From Saccharomycopsis crataegensis (Eukaryota; Ascomycota; Saccharomycetes; Ascoideales; Saccharomycopsidaceae), in contig NW_027043829.1 of assembly GCF_037102585.1 (NCBI RefSeq), positions 2,604,001 through 2,668,000 of the forward strand: a stretch of 64,000 nucleotides of DNA, read 5' to 3'. The notes below the pieces were generated by a model that saw nothing but the letters and a program-made list of their open reading frames with translations, was not told the DNA's origin and made no database searches. Shown here one piece after another: positions 19,885 to 30,433 of this stretch (positions within the stretch are counted from its first letter, which is position 1; every line of letters starts with the position of its first letter). A program made the translations under genes and the position numbers.

Positions 19885-21042
19885 TTAAAGATTCTTTCCA
19901 AAGAAATTCATAAACCCCCCAAATCCGGTGGCCGTGGCTGCTGTTTCTTCTTTAATAGTCATCTTCTTTTCGGGTGGTGGTGGAGGCGGAGGAGTCGAGG
20001 CTTCTGTTTTCACTTCTTTACCAATTGTTGTAGTAGAAGGTTCATAGACGGTGGCTACCTTCGTTTTAGTAGCCTCATTCATCTCTTGTTTTTTATTTTC
20101 AATGACACTGATAAATACTTTCTGTTCCTTCGCCATCTTATTGACAAAATTAGAATATGCAGAGTCATACAGTCTTAATCCTTTGAAGAAATCCTTGAGT
20201 TTTACCAATGAATCGATTTTTGCAATGATATCTTTATTCGCCAGATCTACCGCCTCCAAGGCCTTGCGACTGGTGGCACCATTTACCACCAGCTTATTAA
20301 CCGCAAGTTGTTCCACGAGGATATCCTCCAAGATTTCAAGCGAGTTGCGAAACACGTCGGGAGTGACCACAAGCGTAGAATCTTCTTCTGATTTTGTTAA
20401 ACCATCTTCCCCGCTGGTCGGGGCTAACGCGTCTCCTGTTTTATCGCCATCTTTCTCCTCGGATTCTGAATTTAACGATATCGTGGCGATGAACTTTGCA
20501 GTTTCGAATAATTTGAAAACTTGATTCAATCGAGATTGCACCGTTCTCAACGATACAAGTGTATTCACTGGGAGATCCAGATCTTCTGCCCCCTTTTTAA
20601 CCGTTCTATAGGCCTTAACCACATCCTCTGATTCCTGTTTTAAGTCATGAACTAGATTTAATACACTGTCAACGTAATACTGGAGTCGCGTTACTTGATC
20701 TTCATGATCAGCATCGTCATCATCTTCATCCTCGCCATTATTTTCTTCCTGATCTTCTACCTTACCATTATCATAAACCCCCATTATTTTAGCTTCTGAG
20801 CTTCCCAATACACTTCCAGCACGTACAAGACTATTTATTGAGCTATTCAATCCTAGTTGTAATTCATTGGCCGATAGCTGGAGGTTCTGGAGTACACCAG
20901 TCAAATTCTTCAGGAACATCGCCAACCCACTATTATTATTGAGATTCGCGGCATTGGGAGAGGTATTTGTGAATATGGCATCAATAAAATCCACAGCAGA
21001 GAAATGTTCTTCATCAAAGAAAGTCAATGGATCTTCCATCAT
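19885..21042 (-). CDS. COG7: Conserved oligomeric Golgi complex subunit 7
   Basis: 385 residues starting Met-Met at 21042. The N-terminus DPLTFFDEEHFSAVDFIDAI resembles the start of yeast Cog7 (FFDEEF followed by FVDILL). Helical segments then follow, including LQYYVDSVLNLVHDLKQESE, a repeat-free acidic linker and IDSLVKLKDFFKGLRLYDSA near residue 270, which matches Cog7's IDSLSELKCLFKGLDKF. The COG complex tethers retrograde vesicles at the Golgi. The protein is longer than the roughly 280 residues of S. cerevisiae Cog7, mainly through acidic linkers and a C-terminal Pro-rich tail (PPPPPPP followed by a Lys-rich segment and GFGGFMNFFG). No disruption is seen. Confidence 0.85.
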   Translation of the reverse strand: MMEDPLTFFDEEHFSAVDFIDAIFTNTSPNAANLNNNSGLAMFLKNLTGVLQNLQLSANELQLGLNSSINSLVRAGSVLGSSEAKIMGVYDNGKVEDQEENNGEDEDDDDADHEDQVTRLQYYVDSVLNLVHDLKQESEDVVKAYRTVKKGAEDLDLPVNTLVSLRTVQSRLNQVFKLFETAKFIATISLNSESEEKDGDKTGDALAPTSGEDGLTKSEEDSTLVVTPDVFRNSLEILEDILVEQLAVNKLVVNGATSRKALEAVDLANKDIIAKIDSLVKLKDFFKGLRLYDSAYSNFVNKMAKEQKVFISVIENKKQEMNEATKTKVATVYEPSTTTIGKEVKTEASTPPPPPPPEKKMTIKEETAATATGFGGFMNFFGKNL

Positions 21043-21457
21043 TAAAGGACTGTTTTTTTAAATAATATAATAATTATAAATGATTTGATTCCAGAGTTTT
21101 TCGGATTTTTGAATGCTTGTTTTACACGTATAAGTGGGGTGTGGGACCCTTTAAAAGGGCATCCCCCGCAAGAATTTACACCACCAATACCAAATGAAAT
21201 TAGGATATCATCAATAATAAATTAAATAATTCAGTTTAACCAATAAAAAACATCCCGCCTTCTACCATATAATCTGAGCGAATGAAACTTTACATTTCGG
21301 GGCATAGTTGGTTAAGCGGCCCCGGTGCTGTTGTTCTAGGGTTCGTTTTATTCCTGCCCCAAAACGGCTGAGTTTTTCATCGTTAATTTTGCTAAACAAA
21401 TTTCATCTTCCTTCCAACCAAGAAGAGAATTTTATAACAGAAAGGAAGACGTGAAAA
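21043..21457. other. Divergent promoter region COG7 / Smr-domain gene
   Basis: About 415 bp. It contains a tRNA-like sequence at 21299-21361 that I rejected. No other feature is seen. Confidence 0.5.
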
Positions 21458-22143
21458 ATGAGTTCTGGAGTCGCCGTTGCTATTCCTAGAGGGGACTTTC
21501 TTAGCGGTGAGTCTTTTCTCGTTTGTTTGTTTTTTTGATTTGTATTTCCTTGTTTATCACCCACGCTAACCTGTAATAGAAAGAGATTACAACCATGTCA
21601 GTGACAATGAGTATAAAAAATACCGTGAACTTGCCAAACAAGCCCAAAGACGTCGTGCTGAACTCTCTGCCGAGTCTCAAAATGCCTATAAGCAAGGTGA
21701 TAAAGAATTAGCCCATGAGCTTTCTCTCAAGGCCAAGGCAGAACTTGCCAAAGCTGACCAATATAACGATAAAGCGGCAGAATACGTGTTTGTTGCCAAT
21801 AATGATGATAGTTCTCAAGTTGAAATCGATCTCCACGGTCTCTTTGTCAAAGAAGCTGAAGAAATTCTTAAAAAACGTATCAATGCTGACCTTTCTAGAG
21901 GTGCTTCTGAATTGCATGTTATCGTTGGTAAGGGACTTCACTCAAAAGACGGTGTGGCTAAAATCAAACCATCCGTCCAGAAATTGTGTGATGAAGCAGG
22001 ATTGAACTGCCATGTTGATCCAAAGAATACAGGGGTGATGATCATCAAATACTCCCATTCAAATGCCATTCCTCACTGGCCTTCAGCATCCCAACCTCAA
22101 ACCCAACAACCAGGGTATCAACAACAACCTCATTATGGTGGCC

Positions 22144-22178
<35 letters not shown>

Positions 22179-22250
22179 GGTACCGGGAACACTCTTATCG
22201 ATTCTTTGTTACAACTTGTTTGTTTTTGTATCAAGAACTACAGCAAATAA
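21458..22250 (+). CDS. Smr-domain protein (DUF1771 + Smr), YPL199C-like, one intron
   Basis: Spliced: exons 21458-21506 and 21580-22250, about 239 residues. The intron has donor GTGAGT at 21507, branch site GCTAAC at 21565-21570 and acceptor TAG ending at 21579; reading through it would hit a stop. Exon 1 codes MSSGVAVAIPRGDFLS, like the start of S. cerevisiae Ypl199c. Exon 2 opens with a DUF1771 helical region (DYNHVSDNEYKKYRELAKQA) and then the Smr domain with its two hallmarks, EIDLHGLFVKEA and the glycine motif HVIVGKGLHS. The tail is a CAA-encoded poly-Gln run (22139-22178) and a hydrophobic end. Smr domains are nucleases or nucleic-acid binders; the eukaryotic ones without a CUE domain are poorly understood. 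Confidence 0.9.
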
Positions 22251-23236
22251 AACCTTTTCGTTATTTTCTTTATATCGTTTTATTTTTGTTCTCCTGATGC
22301 TATTTTCTTTGTATCGCTCCCTTTTTATTTCTTCTTGTCATATTACCTTCCGTATATTTTTAGTATTTCTTGGACAGTGACAATTGTGTTTTTAAGTACA
22401 ATTGCGTTTTAAATTGTTTCTCGTTATTTTTTACATAGTTATTTTTATGGTTCATAGATTTTTTCGCTAAGGACGATGTTTTATAATTTGGATTAGTGGC
22501 ACTTGGTTATCAGCAACCAAAAATTTTTGGGGATTAGTCTGTAAAGGCAAATAAGCTGCCATTTTGGTTGCAGGTCCAAAGTTAACATCTCTTTGAAGCT
22601 CTTAATAATGATGATTGAAAGGATCTACATGGTGGAAGTAGATGTATTGCCGTGAACAACCAAAAAGGTTCCATTTACATCAATACACTTCGCTGGTTCC
22701 GATACTCCAGGTTTGTTTAGATGTCAAAAAAGGGTCTTCCCTGACATATTCCCTGAGGGATATTCTTCGGTGTTTAATAATTTTCATCGTTATCAATAAG
22801 AATATTTCAGTTTAGTTATCAAGGATCCTCTCAGCACATCTGAAAAATATGCCAAAATCAATATAAAATAATAAAAAATTATTACGGTAATGAAAATATT
22901 TTACTGCCAATTATTATTTGTTTTACGATCATCTAATTTACGATTGCAGATCGTTGTTATACCAGTGAGTCACCAATTGACAATAATCCCTGAAATATTA
23001 TATACAATAGCAAATAAGAAGTAGCAAAATAAGCGAATAATAACCATAATAACCAATAATTATTATGGTATCTTTGAAATAGTGAAATATGGTGGAATCC
23101 ACAGAGTAGAAAGCCAAATACGATCTAATTATACCGTCGATCCTCCTGGTCCACCGGTCACGCTACCACTAGGATCGCATAATTGTTGACACCTCAACTT
23201 GTTTTTCTTCTTAAAATCGCTTGAAAATCTCTTCTT

Positions 23237-23267
<31 letters not shown>

Positions 23268-23310
23268 TAAATTTTCTCTCCCTCAGTCTACAACAACTTA
23301 TTCATCAAAC
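22251..23310. other. Intergenic region, Smr gene to SDR gene
   Basis: About 1.06 kb. The end is a (TTC)n run at about 23229-23267 in the probable 5' leader of the dehydrogenase gene. I looked for box C/D-like RNAs around 22600-22760 but could not support one. Confidence 0.5.
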
Positions 23311-24159
23311 ATGGCCCCATTAACTTGGTTCATTACTGGAGGTTCCGCTGGTCTCGGCTTGGCACTTGCTAAAGCCGCTCTTTCCAAAGGTGATAAAGTC
23401 ATCGTCACTTCACGTTCTGCTAACAAATTATCTGCCATTGCTGCCGAAGGTGCCATTCCGGTTGCCCTTGACATTAACGGATCTGCTGAAGCCATTGACG
23501 CTGTGATTCTCGACGTCATTGAAAAATACGGCCAGATCGATGTCCTCGTCAATAATGCCGGATACGGTGAGATGGGAACCTTTGAAGAGATTGAATTATC
23601 CGCCATCGAACAGCAATTCCAAACCAACTTCTACGGGCCAGTTAAGGTGATGAAGGCCTTTTTGCCTCATATGCGTTCCAAGAGATCTGGGCTCGTTTTG
23701 AACATTGGTAGTGTTTCCGCTGCTTTACCATCGCCATCCATGGGGATTTATGGGGCTAGTAAAGCCGCTTTGAGAAGAGTCAGTCTTTCCATCGATGCCG
23801 AAGTTAAACAATTCGGGGTCAGAGTACTTGTGGTGGAACCAGGCGCTTTCAGAACTCTGATCACTGACGATTACTACTCTAGTGCCTTCAAACTTCCGGC
23901 CAAATATAAGGATTACGACGCCCTTCGAGTCGAAGCCGAAAAATTGGTCGCTCATTTGGCCAACGCTAAGGGGAATCCGGCGGTGTTTGGGGAAATCTTA
24001 ACCAATCTTGCCCATCATGAAAAAGAGTTTAAAGAGGAATTACCATCGATTCTTAGTTTGGGTATTAACTGCTACAGCATCAAACAGCATATCCTCAACA
24101 ATCAGTTGAAAGAATTGGAAACATTCAAAGAAGTTTCAATCTCCACTGATACTTTGTGA
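23311..24159 (+). CDS. Classical short-chain dehydrogenase/reductase
   Basis: 282 residues from the ATG at 23311; the 30 codons upstream are open but lack an ATG and are mostly a TTC microsatellite, so they are probably 5' UTR. The Rossmann motif TGGSAGLG is at residues 9-16, and Arg in TSRS suggests NADP(H) preference. NNAGYG lies near residue 83, the catalytic Ser is in NIGSVSA, and YGASK gives Tyr147 and Lys151. The motif EPGAFRT follows, typical of fungal SDRs of the oxidoreductase type with unknown small-molecule substrates. The protein is complete, with no signal peptide, so it is likely cytosolic. The substrate cannot be named from sequence. Confidence 0.88.
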   Translation: MAPLTWFITGGSAGLGLALAKAALSKGDKVIVTSRSANKLSAIAAEGAIPVALDINGSAEAIDAVILDVIEKYGQIDVLVNNAGYGEMGTFEEIELSAIEQQFQTNFYGPVKVMKAFLPHMRSKRSGLVLNIGSVSAALPSPSMGIYGASKAALRRVSLSIDAEVKQFGVRVLVVEPGAFRTLITDDYYSSAFKLPAKYKDYDALRVEAEKLVAHLANAKGNPAVFGEILTNLAHHEKEFKEELPSILSLGINCYSIKQHILNNQLKELETFKEVSISTDTL

Positions 24160-24914
24160 TGGAATTGTTTTTTCTTAGTTGATTATTATTATAAACACTG
24201 ATTGTGCCTATTGAATGTTTAATCTATTCACTGGGTTTGATTTAGTAATTACGTTAAACAGATTTTGAACTTTCCTCGATGCTTTTTTTTTCGTTTATTT
24301 GTTTGATTTTTAAGGTTATTTGTTTTTGTCTTCTCTTGGTAGAAGCACTACGTTTTTCCATTTTTTGGTTTGACAGTAATGATATGTAAATAAGCAAGCT
24401 TTTTGACACTTCTATTTACAGTGAGTGAGTCTAATTATGAAATTTATCCGAGATGATATGAATGAGTGTAATTGTTTTGAATTTATCCGAGATGATAAGA
24501 TTCATGAAGGTGGTCCATTCTAGGCCACTCTTTTCATTACTTCACTTCCAAGTGGATTGATGACATGAATTAATGACTTTTTTCTCTGTTAAAGACAATT
24601 GTTCCAAACATAACCTGGGTTTATTTTTTACGGCTCCTCGGGGCGAAATATTGTTGCCGGATCCATGTTGGTTCCAAAGAATCGTCAGCCTCAAAAAAAA
24701 AAAAAAAAAAAACAGTAGCCGCAATGTGAAAATAGATGTATTCAGTGTCTCTCATTGGTAAGCTGGAAAGGTGATGTGTGTAGGAATTAATGGTTTCTAT
24801 GGGCTGGAACCTCTACTTTGAATTTGTTTGGCTTTCGTGAAAGAGAACGGCATTTGAATAAAATAACATTCCAAAAAGAAAAGGATGTAATGGTGCCGGA
24901 TGGTACTACTTGGG
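24160..24914. other. Intergenic region with short tandem duplication and poly(A)
   Basis: 3' region of the SDR gene up to the left inverted-repeat arm. It holds the 39-bp duplication at 24426-24497 and a 20-A run at 24693-24712. No gene is supported. Confidence 0.55.
24426..24497. repeat. Imperfect tandem duplication, period about 39 bp
   Basis: Two adjacent units share AATTTATCCGAGATGATA exactly (24441-24458 and 24480-24497) and a similar preceding segment (TGAGT.TAATT). Confidence 0.7.
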
Positions 24915-25179
24915 TATTTGTGTTTTGCACACTTGTAATATTAACTTGATTTTTTATTATAATCATGTATAAGGAATAGGCTGTTCAGAAGCTCTTTAAA
25001 TAGCTAATGAATATAGAACAGTATTTATAAGATAAGGAATAAGATAGCGGATAAGATATGAAATAAGATAGGGAATGAGATCGTGAATAAGATGAGAGAT
25101 CATGATATAAATAGAGAAGATCTAACAAGAAGTAATTTATTAGGTAATGAATGAACAATACTGATGGCATATGTTACAA
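24915..25179. repeat. Left arm of a long inverted repeat around an LRR relic
   Basis: This segment is the reverse complement, with small differences, of 27521-27720. Shared blocks include ATATTAACTTGATTTTTTAT, AAGGAATAGGCTGTT, AAATAGCTAATGAATATAGA, GATAAGGAATAAGATA, AAGTAATTTATTAGGTAA and CAATACTG. The left arm carries an extra segment of about 50 bp rich in GATAAG/GAATAAGAT and a 15-bp insertion near its outer end. Both arms lie outside the LRR pseudogene at 25316-26950. No clear target-site duplication is visible. Confidence 0.85.
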
Positions 25180-25315
25180 CACTATAGATATATATTTGTA
25201 TCGAAGACCAGTATAATTGAATTGAAATCATGTATTCGCCATAAATCTAGCGTAAGATTAGATATTTATTACATTATATTAGTGGTATAAAAAAAGATAA
25301 TTATGACATACAGTT

Positions 25316-26950
25316 TTATGAAAAACCATTTCGTGGTTTAAAATGAGGTCTCGTCAAGAGTTTACTGAACAAGTGAGATTTTGAGCCTTCTCCAAGACGG
25401 CAAGAAATGATCAACTCTTCGTTATCTCCAAAAACCATATCAACTTGTCTTTTTAGGAAATCGTTATATTTTTGAATTTTAAGTGCTGGAAATAAATTCC
25501 GCATTCCAAATGTTTCAAAATTTTCAATTTGGGTTGAGAAGAGGTTTAAATATTTCAAGTATTTTAAGCTCCTTATGAAACTTAATTGGTCAAAAGAATT
25601 AAAAAAGGGCTTATATAAATCCAAGACCTCTAAATCAGGTAAGTAGATCAAAGGACTGAAATCTCTAAGAGGATTACATCCTATACTTAATCTTCGGAGA
25701 TTTGGATGATTCAATTTTGAAATATCTGAAATTTGATTATATGTGACATCAATTGAAATAAGAGAAGGAATACTATGGATCTCATCGAAGGATTCAAGGA
25801 AGTTATGAGAAAGATCCAATACTCTAAGGCTAGGATAATTTGACCCTGTGATTTCTGAAATTTGGTTTCGGCCTAGATTGAGCTTGATTAGAGATGTAAT
25901 ACCATATATTTTCTAAGGAAGTTAGTCGGTTTCCAGAAATATCCAACTCCCTCAACTCAGTAAATTCAGAGAGATCCATAAGGACTGAATTAATCCTGTT
26001 GCACGATAAGTTGAGGTTTGTAAGTTTGGATAATTTTTGCAAATTATCAATTTTTTTAAGTTTAAAATTTCCAATGACCTCCAAAGACTTTAAATTTATC
26101 AAGCATTCCAATTCTTTCGGAATTTCCAATAATGTATCATTTAGTAATGACAAATCTTGCAAATCTTCAATTAAATGGAAAGCAAAGGGATTTTCATCAA
26201 TTTTTATACTGCAACGTTCGAAGTATAATAATTTCTTTCTTTCAATTTAAATAACACATTTTCCTAATTGCAATTTCTGTAATTTTGGAAAATAAAATGA
26301 GTTTATCTTTGAAACTGCTCCTCGAGCTGTGAGAAAAATTATTAACTCTCGCAAATTGCGGAGATTCCACTTAGAACCGTCAAAGTCGAACACACAATCG
26401 ATCAATTTCAACTTTTTTAAATTTGAAGGATCATGATTGAAAAATATTTCATGTACGAAAATCTTTCGCTGATGATTGGAAACTCAACTGAAGTAGTGAT
26501 CAGTGTCATTTTTCTTGCAGAGTTAAGAAAATAGGTAAAACTTTGATAATGAGTTGAAAAAAATATGGAGCTGGCATCTTGGAAAACAAGCTTCATCTCA
26601 TATTTCCGGGCAATCTCGATCGCATTACTATCTTTAGAGTGTTCCAGGCCATCAAATATGACATCCCCATCTCTTGTATATTCTGGGGTAAAAAAAGAAG
26701 AAATCTTCTCAAAATTATCATCCATATTAGGGCACGCCACATAGAATGGAAGACTTCTTAACCTAGATTTCATTCCTTTAGAGTACTGGGTGATGATTAT
26801 TCTCTCAAATAATACAGAATCAACACAGTCTCATAAAGGTGATGGATCATCATCGATGACCAAATTGTGCAACCGTACCAACCAACGTTTTTCACAATAT
26901 CTGAGAACAAAGGAGATCAATTCAAGAGGTAATCTATCTAATACGTTCAT
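25316..26950 (-). pseudogene. Broken F-box/LRR family copy inside an inverted repeat
   Basis: Read on the minus strand from the ATG at 26950, it begins MNVLDRLPLELISFVLRYCE then KRWLVRLHNLVIDDD, the family F-box start, with an in-frame stop about 38 codons in. The frame then continues through SLPFYVACPN to about 26417. After further frame changes it resumes in LRR sequence (LIISCRLGEGSK and LFSKLL at the end, 25316-25819). It covers the whole length of the family protein and has at least three disruptions. The ends are preserved and it remains easily alignable, so it is younger than the relic at 8904. Confidence 0.85.
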
Positions 26951-27520
26951 TATCTCATATGGAAAAATATAGATCAAAAATATCTGCGTGGCAAATATCT
27001 ACATGGCAAATTTTCTCTATTTTATTTGTCATTTAACTATATGGTTTTATAATTGCTTATCTTGGAACTTCTTACCCGTCAGCCAAAGTACTCTTTATTC
27101 AAACATTTTGAACCTTGCTCAATTTCCGTTAAATGAGCCCGCCTAAATTCAATATTTTGTACGTGTAATTTAACGGTTAAAGCAACATAGGTGACAGAGA
27201 GTTGCCATGCATCTAAAATATCAAATGAGCAGGCAGGTCACAGCTGTATCCTACCTCACATCTATCACTATTCTACATAAACTATGTTTTATTATATAAT
27301 AAATGAAGCACAAAGAGAAAGTGACGTAAAATATGGTAGTATAAACTGCAATAATATGAATAGGTAATAAGTAACTTTTCTTGAAAAAAGTGCAGAAGGC
27401 GAATAATTAAGGATAATGATTAAGTCTATCTGAAATCATGTTAAAATATAAGCGAATATGGGAGATGTGGAACAGAAAGTAGGGAAACTAAAGAAAGATA
27501 GAGATTATATAACATTAATA
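26951..27520. other. Upstream region of the LRR relic, inside the inverted repeat
   Basis: About 570 bp with a Reb1-like site at 27071-27081. No gene is supported. Confidence 0.5.
27071..27081 (+). promoter_or_regulatory. Reb1-like site upstream of LRR relic
   Basis: CTTACCCGTCA, a full match to VTTACCCGNH, 121 bp upstream of the ATG of the minus-strand relic. The same 11 bases recur exactly at 55203-55213, next to another LRR copy. Confidence 0.45.
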
Positions 27521-27720
27521 TTGCAACATATACCACCAGTATTGCTCATTCGTTACCTAATAAATTACTTCTTATTACTTATCTTATTTCATACCTTAGC
27601 ACCTATCTTATTCCTTATCATATAAATGATATTCTATATTCATTAGCTATTTAAAGAGGTTCTAAACAGCCTATTCCTTGTACATTATTTTAATAAAAAA
27701 TCAAGTTAATATCACAAATA
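27521..27720. repeat. Right arm of a long inverted repeat around an LRR relic
   Basis: Partner of 24915-25179 in opposite orientation. It is shorter because it lacks about 50 bp of GATAAG-rich sequence and a 15-bp piece found in the left arm. The outermost shared block is CACAAATA here against TATTTGTG on the left. Confidence 0.85.
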
Positions 27721-28347
27721 TCATCATATTTCATATTTACAATTCATTACGATCCTTATAAAGCTGTCCAATATGTAAGCGCAACATGGATGGGAGAAAG
27801 TAAGGGGACAGAAGTACCCTGTTGACTTTATCATTTGTCGAAGTAATTTATCAAATAACGCAACTTAAATTGTATAATATTTCAATTTTTTACTGAAAAA
27901 TAGTATGAGGTGATGATTGATCTCTTACGATCAATCTACTTCATGTTAGATTCCGAAGGGCATTTTATTACTGGTACTATTTTAGTCATCTAGGTTTAAG
28001 GGGTTTCTATTTATTATAGAAGAAAGAAATCACTATTCAATGAAGTGGAAATCCATCATTAGAAAAGTCAAAGTGAAAAAATAAATAACTAGCCAGCAAA
28101 AATTTGCCTAAATATTGTGATTATGGAAAATAATCAAAAAAAAAAGCCAAGTTTATGTGACTTTTGAAGGCATAACCGAGAATGGTGTTCTCAGTAATAC
28201 AAATGAACTATTTTATCAATATTGATTGATATGTTCTGAATCTGGAATTATTGGATTAAAATTAAGTACTTATAGGCACATTGATGTTATATTTATGAGT
28301 GCTAAATACCCTGATTATCCAGCAAATAGCTCTTTTTTATTGATGAT
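27721..28347. other. AT-rich stretch upstream of an orphan reading frame
   Basis: About 630 bp. From about 28140 it contains short protein-like pieces that may be decayed upstream parts of the frame at 28348-28830. No other feature. Confidence 0.4.
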
Positions 28348-28830
28348 TTGGTGATTGAGCTCAGAAGCATTATAGGCGAGGAGCTCTTTCTTGAAACTAA
28401 AAACAGCCCGTTAGCCGTAGTATACATGAAGACGTATGCATCTGCTGGCATCAAAGACACCATTTGGAAGAAGATTAAAAGCAAGTTTAAAGTGGCTTAC
28501 GCTTCGGATGTCTTAGATTATGAAGTTCTTCATCATTATAACTGTGTCTGGCTCAACCCTGAAATCAGGCCTGAAGGTGTGGGCCTGCTAACCCATCTGT
28601 CAAAGATTAAGAAGAAAATAATCAATGAAAAAATCAGAGAGAGATCTTTAGGTTTGATGACCTTGATGAAATTATACGGAAAATCAGTTATTGGTCGCAG
28701 ACTTATTCATCTTAGACTTAATAAGAGCTTCTCTCCAGAGGAGCTTACTAAAAACTACTCAATATACTTTTGGTGCAACGCCCGCAATTTTGGGCTTGAT
28801 GAGTATTACTGGCGGCAAAGAATTATCTAA
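28348..28830 (+). pseudogene. Orphan reading frame, probably the remnant of a longer gene
   Basis: A 160-codon open frame without an ATG at its start; the first internal ATG is at 28426 (134 residues). The protein is basic and helix-rich with a balanced amino-acid composition (for example AYASDVLDYEVLHHYNCVWL and SLGLMTLMKLYGKSVIGRRL), unlike a chance frame in AT-rich DNA. Protein-like sequence also precedes it, which suggests that the present frame is the tail of a larger, broken gene. I do not recognise a family. It could be a lineage-specific gene, an introgressed gene or an old mobile-element gene; the sequence alone does not decide. Confidence 0.4.
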
Positions 28831-29296
28831 TCCTTACGACTATTAAAATACATAAATGACAACAACAAAGTGAAAATTACAAAAAAAAAAAAAAAACATA
28901 AAATTGTACCCAAAGCATTGAATAATTATCCGAACTTAAGCAATAGTTATTGCTGCTATTGTTGTTGTCTGACAGTTGGCAATGGTGAGACTCGAATTTG
29001 GGAAAATCCAGAAGCTTCTTGCAGCTCGGTTATAATATTTCAGAACTACTTTATCATATATTCATTTTATAATATTTTTTTAATTAATAGATATTGGATT
29101 ATTCAAAAGCACAGGTATTGTGATTACAGTTGTTTTTTTTTTAAAAAAAAGGACATTAATAGAGAGTTGCTGCTTTTGAGCAAATATAATACAGCCTTCA
29201 ACATTCTAATAGCAAAACGATACACAAACCTATACCAGAAAACAAAGCAAAAAGAGACAAATGAAAAAAAAAAGATACTAAGACTTTTTCAATACA
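28831..29296. other. Intergenic region before OXR1 3' end
   Basis: About 470 bp, AT-rich, with several A-runs. I see nothing further. Confidence 0.55.
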
Positions 29297-30433
29297 CTAT
29301 CCAACTTTCCAAACTTCCACCCCACTGATAACAAACTTCTCACCCATTCCACTCAATGGTTCATTTCCAAAAGTCATGGTCTTATAACTAACACCATTAA
29401 TTAACCCACCATCCATCCAAAGGCCATAATGGCCTCCACTAACCCCCATCGATAAGAAATCCCTACCACAGTGGATAATGAAGTCATTGAGGCCCGTATA
29501 TAAGAAAGCTTTGAACTGGAGATGGGTGACTGAATTATTTTCCCCTTTATTGTTAAGTGGGTGGTCCAAAAGTGGTTTGTGCATTTCCCCTTCTTTTAAA
29601 CCTTCAAGCTTATTTCCATTCATCAGTTTAACCATCTCTTTGGACTTTCCTTTTTCCACTTCTTCGCCTGAATTAGTATCATTATATGACAATCTTCTTT
29701 TCACTGTATTAGTTCCCTTCTCATGGTTTATTTCAAAAACATTAGTTTTAACACATCGCCACAAAAAACATTCCCCATTACCGTAGAATCTTTCATGGGC
29801 TTCCAGGGGCCGAAAGTGCTCATTACTGTATGCCCCAAAAATATTACCTTCCCTGTCCCTCACAATAATAACGTAACCAGTCTTCTTTTGGTGGTTAGAT
29901 GTATATGTTCGATGTATCGTTGAATAGTTGTAGGTCTGATTTAATGACCGGATATCGACATTCCTCGAGCCGGGGTCATGGAAAGTCGGCAGCACACGAG
30001 TATACAAAGTATTCAAAGAAGCCCCATGTTGCTCAAGTGAGTATAAAAGGTTCCATTCTGAGTAAAGCTGAAGCCTGGCACCGATCAAATTACGGATCTC
30101 TTCGGCAAGTTCAGGAGTAAGGAGGCGATGATGAGTGGTAGTTTTGTAGCCCAGCAATTTGATCGGAGCTAAAGGAGGAAGCCCATCATCTGGAGGTAAA
30201 ATCTGACCCATTGAATGGTCGACGTGTGATGATACTGGATGATTGCTGTTATTAGTGTTTTGATTGCTGTTGTTGCTGATACTGCTTCCGTCAGCGGAAT
30301 CTACACTGTTCATCTCACGATTTTTAGAGTCACTAGCACCACCAAAAGACGATTCCTTGAAATGTTTTAAATGTTGGCTAAATGAAGCCTTAAAAGAATA
30401 TGGCGGAGGTGAAGATTCCTTGTGGCTTGCCAT
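29297..30433 (-). CDS. OXR1: TLD-domain protein Oxr1
   Basis: 378 residues from the ATG at 30433; eight more upstream codons are open but lack an ATG. After a disordered Ser/Asn-rich N-terminus of about 110 residues, a TLD domain fills the rest. Visible blocks are LLTPELAEEIRNLIGARLQL, SEWNLLYSLEQHGASLNTLY, GYVIIVRDREGNIFGAYSNE, RFYGNGECFLWRC and the C-terminal GGHYGLWMDGGL with GVEVWKVG. In yeast, Oxr1 helps resist oxidative stress and promotes disassembly of the V-ATPase. The protein is longer than the roughly 270 residues of S. cerevisiae Oxr1, through the N-terminal extension and an insert in the TLD domain. The gene looks whole. Confidence 0.92.
   Translation of the reverse strand: MASHKESSPPPYSFKASFSQHLKHFKESSFGGASDSKNREMNSVDSADGSSISNNSNQNTNNSNHPVSSHVDHSMGQILPPDDGLPPLAPIKLLGYKTTTHHRLLTPELAEEIRNLIGARLQLYSEWNLLYSLEQHGASLNTLYTRVLPTFHDPGSRNVDIRSLNQTYNYSTIHRTYTSNHQKKTGYVIIVRDREGNIFGAYSNEHFRPLEAHERFYGNGECFLWRCVKTNVFEINHEKGTNTVKRRLSYNDTNSGEEVEKGKSKEMVKLMNGNKLEGLKEGEMHKPLLDHPLNNKGENNSVTHLQFKAFLYTGLNDFIIHCGRDFLSMGVSGGHYGLWMDGGLINGVSYKTMTFGNEPLSGMGEKFVISGVEVWKVG

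Noticed and set aside
21299-21361. tRNA-like sequence: GGGGCA...TGCCCC ends, an A-box-like AGTTGGTTAAGC and GGGTTCG
   Set aside because: The T-arm does not pair, the B box lacks the conserved A after GTTCG, and the acceptor stem register conflicts with the D-arm. At best a decayed tRNA; more likely chance.
22600-22770. Possible box C/D snoRNA (ATGATGA followed by CTGA)
   Set aside because: Spacing and terminal stem could not be confirmed, and such short boxes occur by chance.
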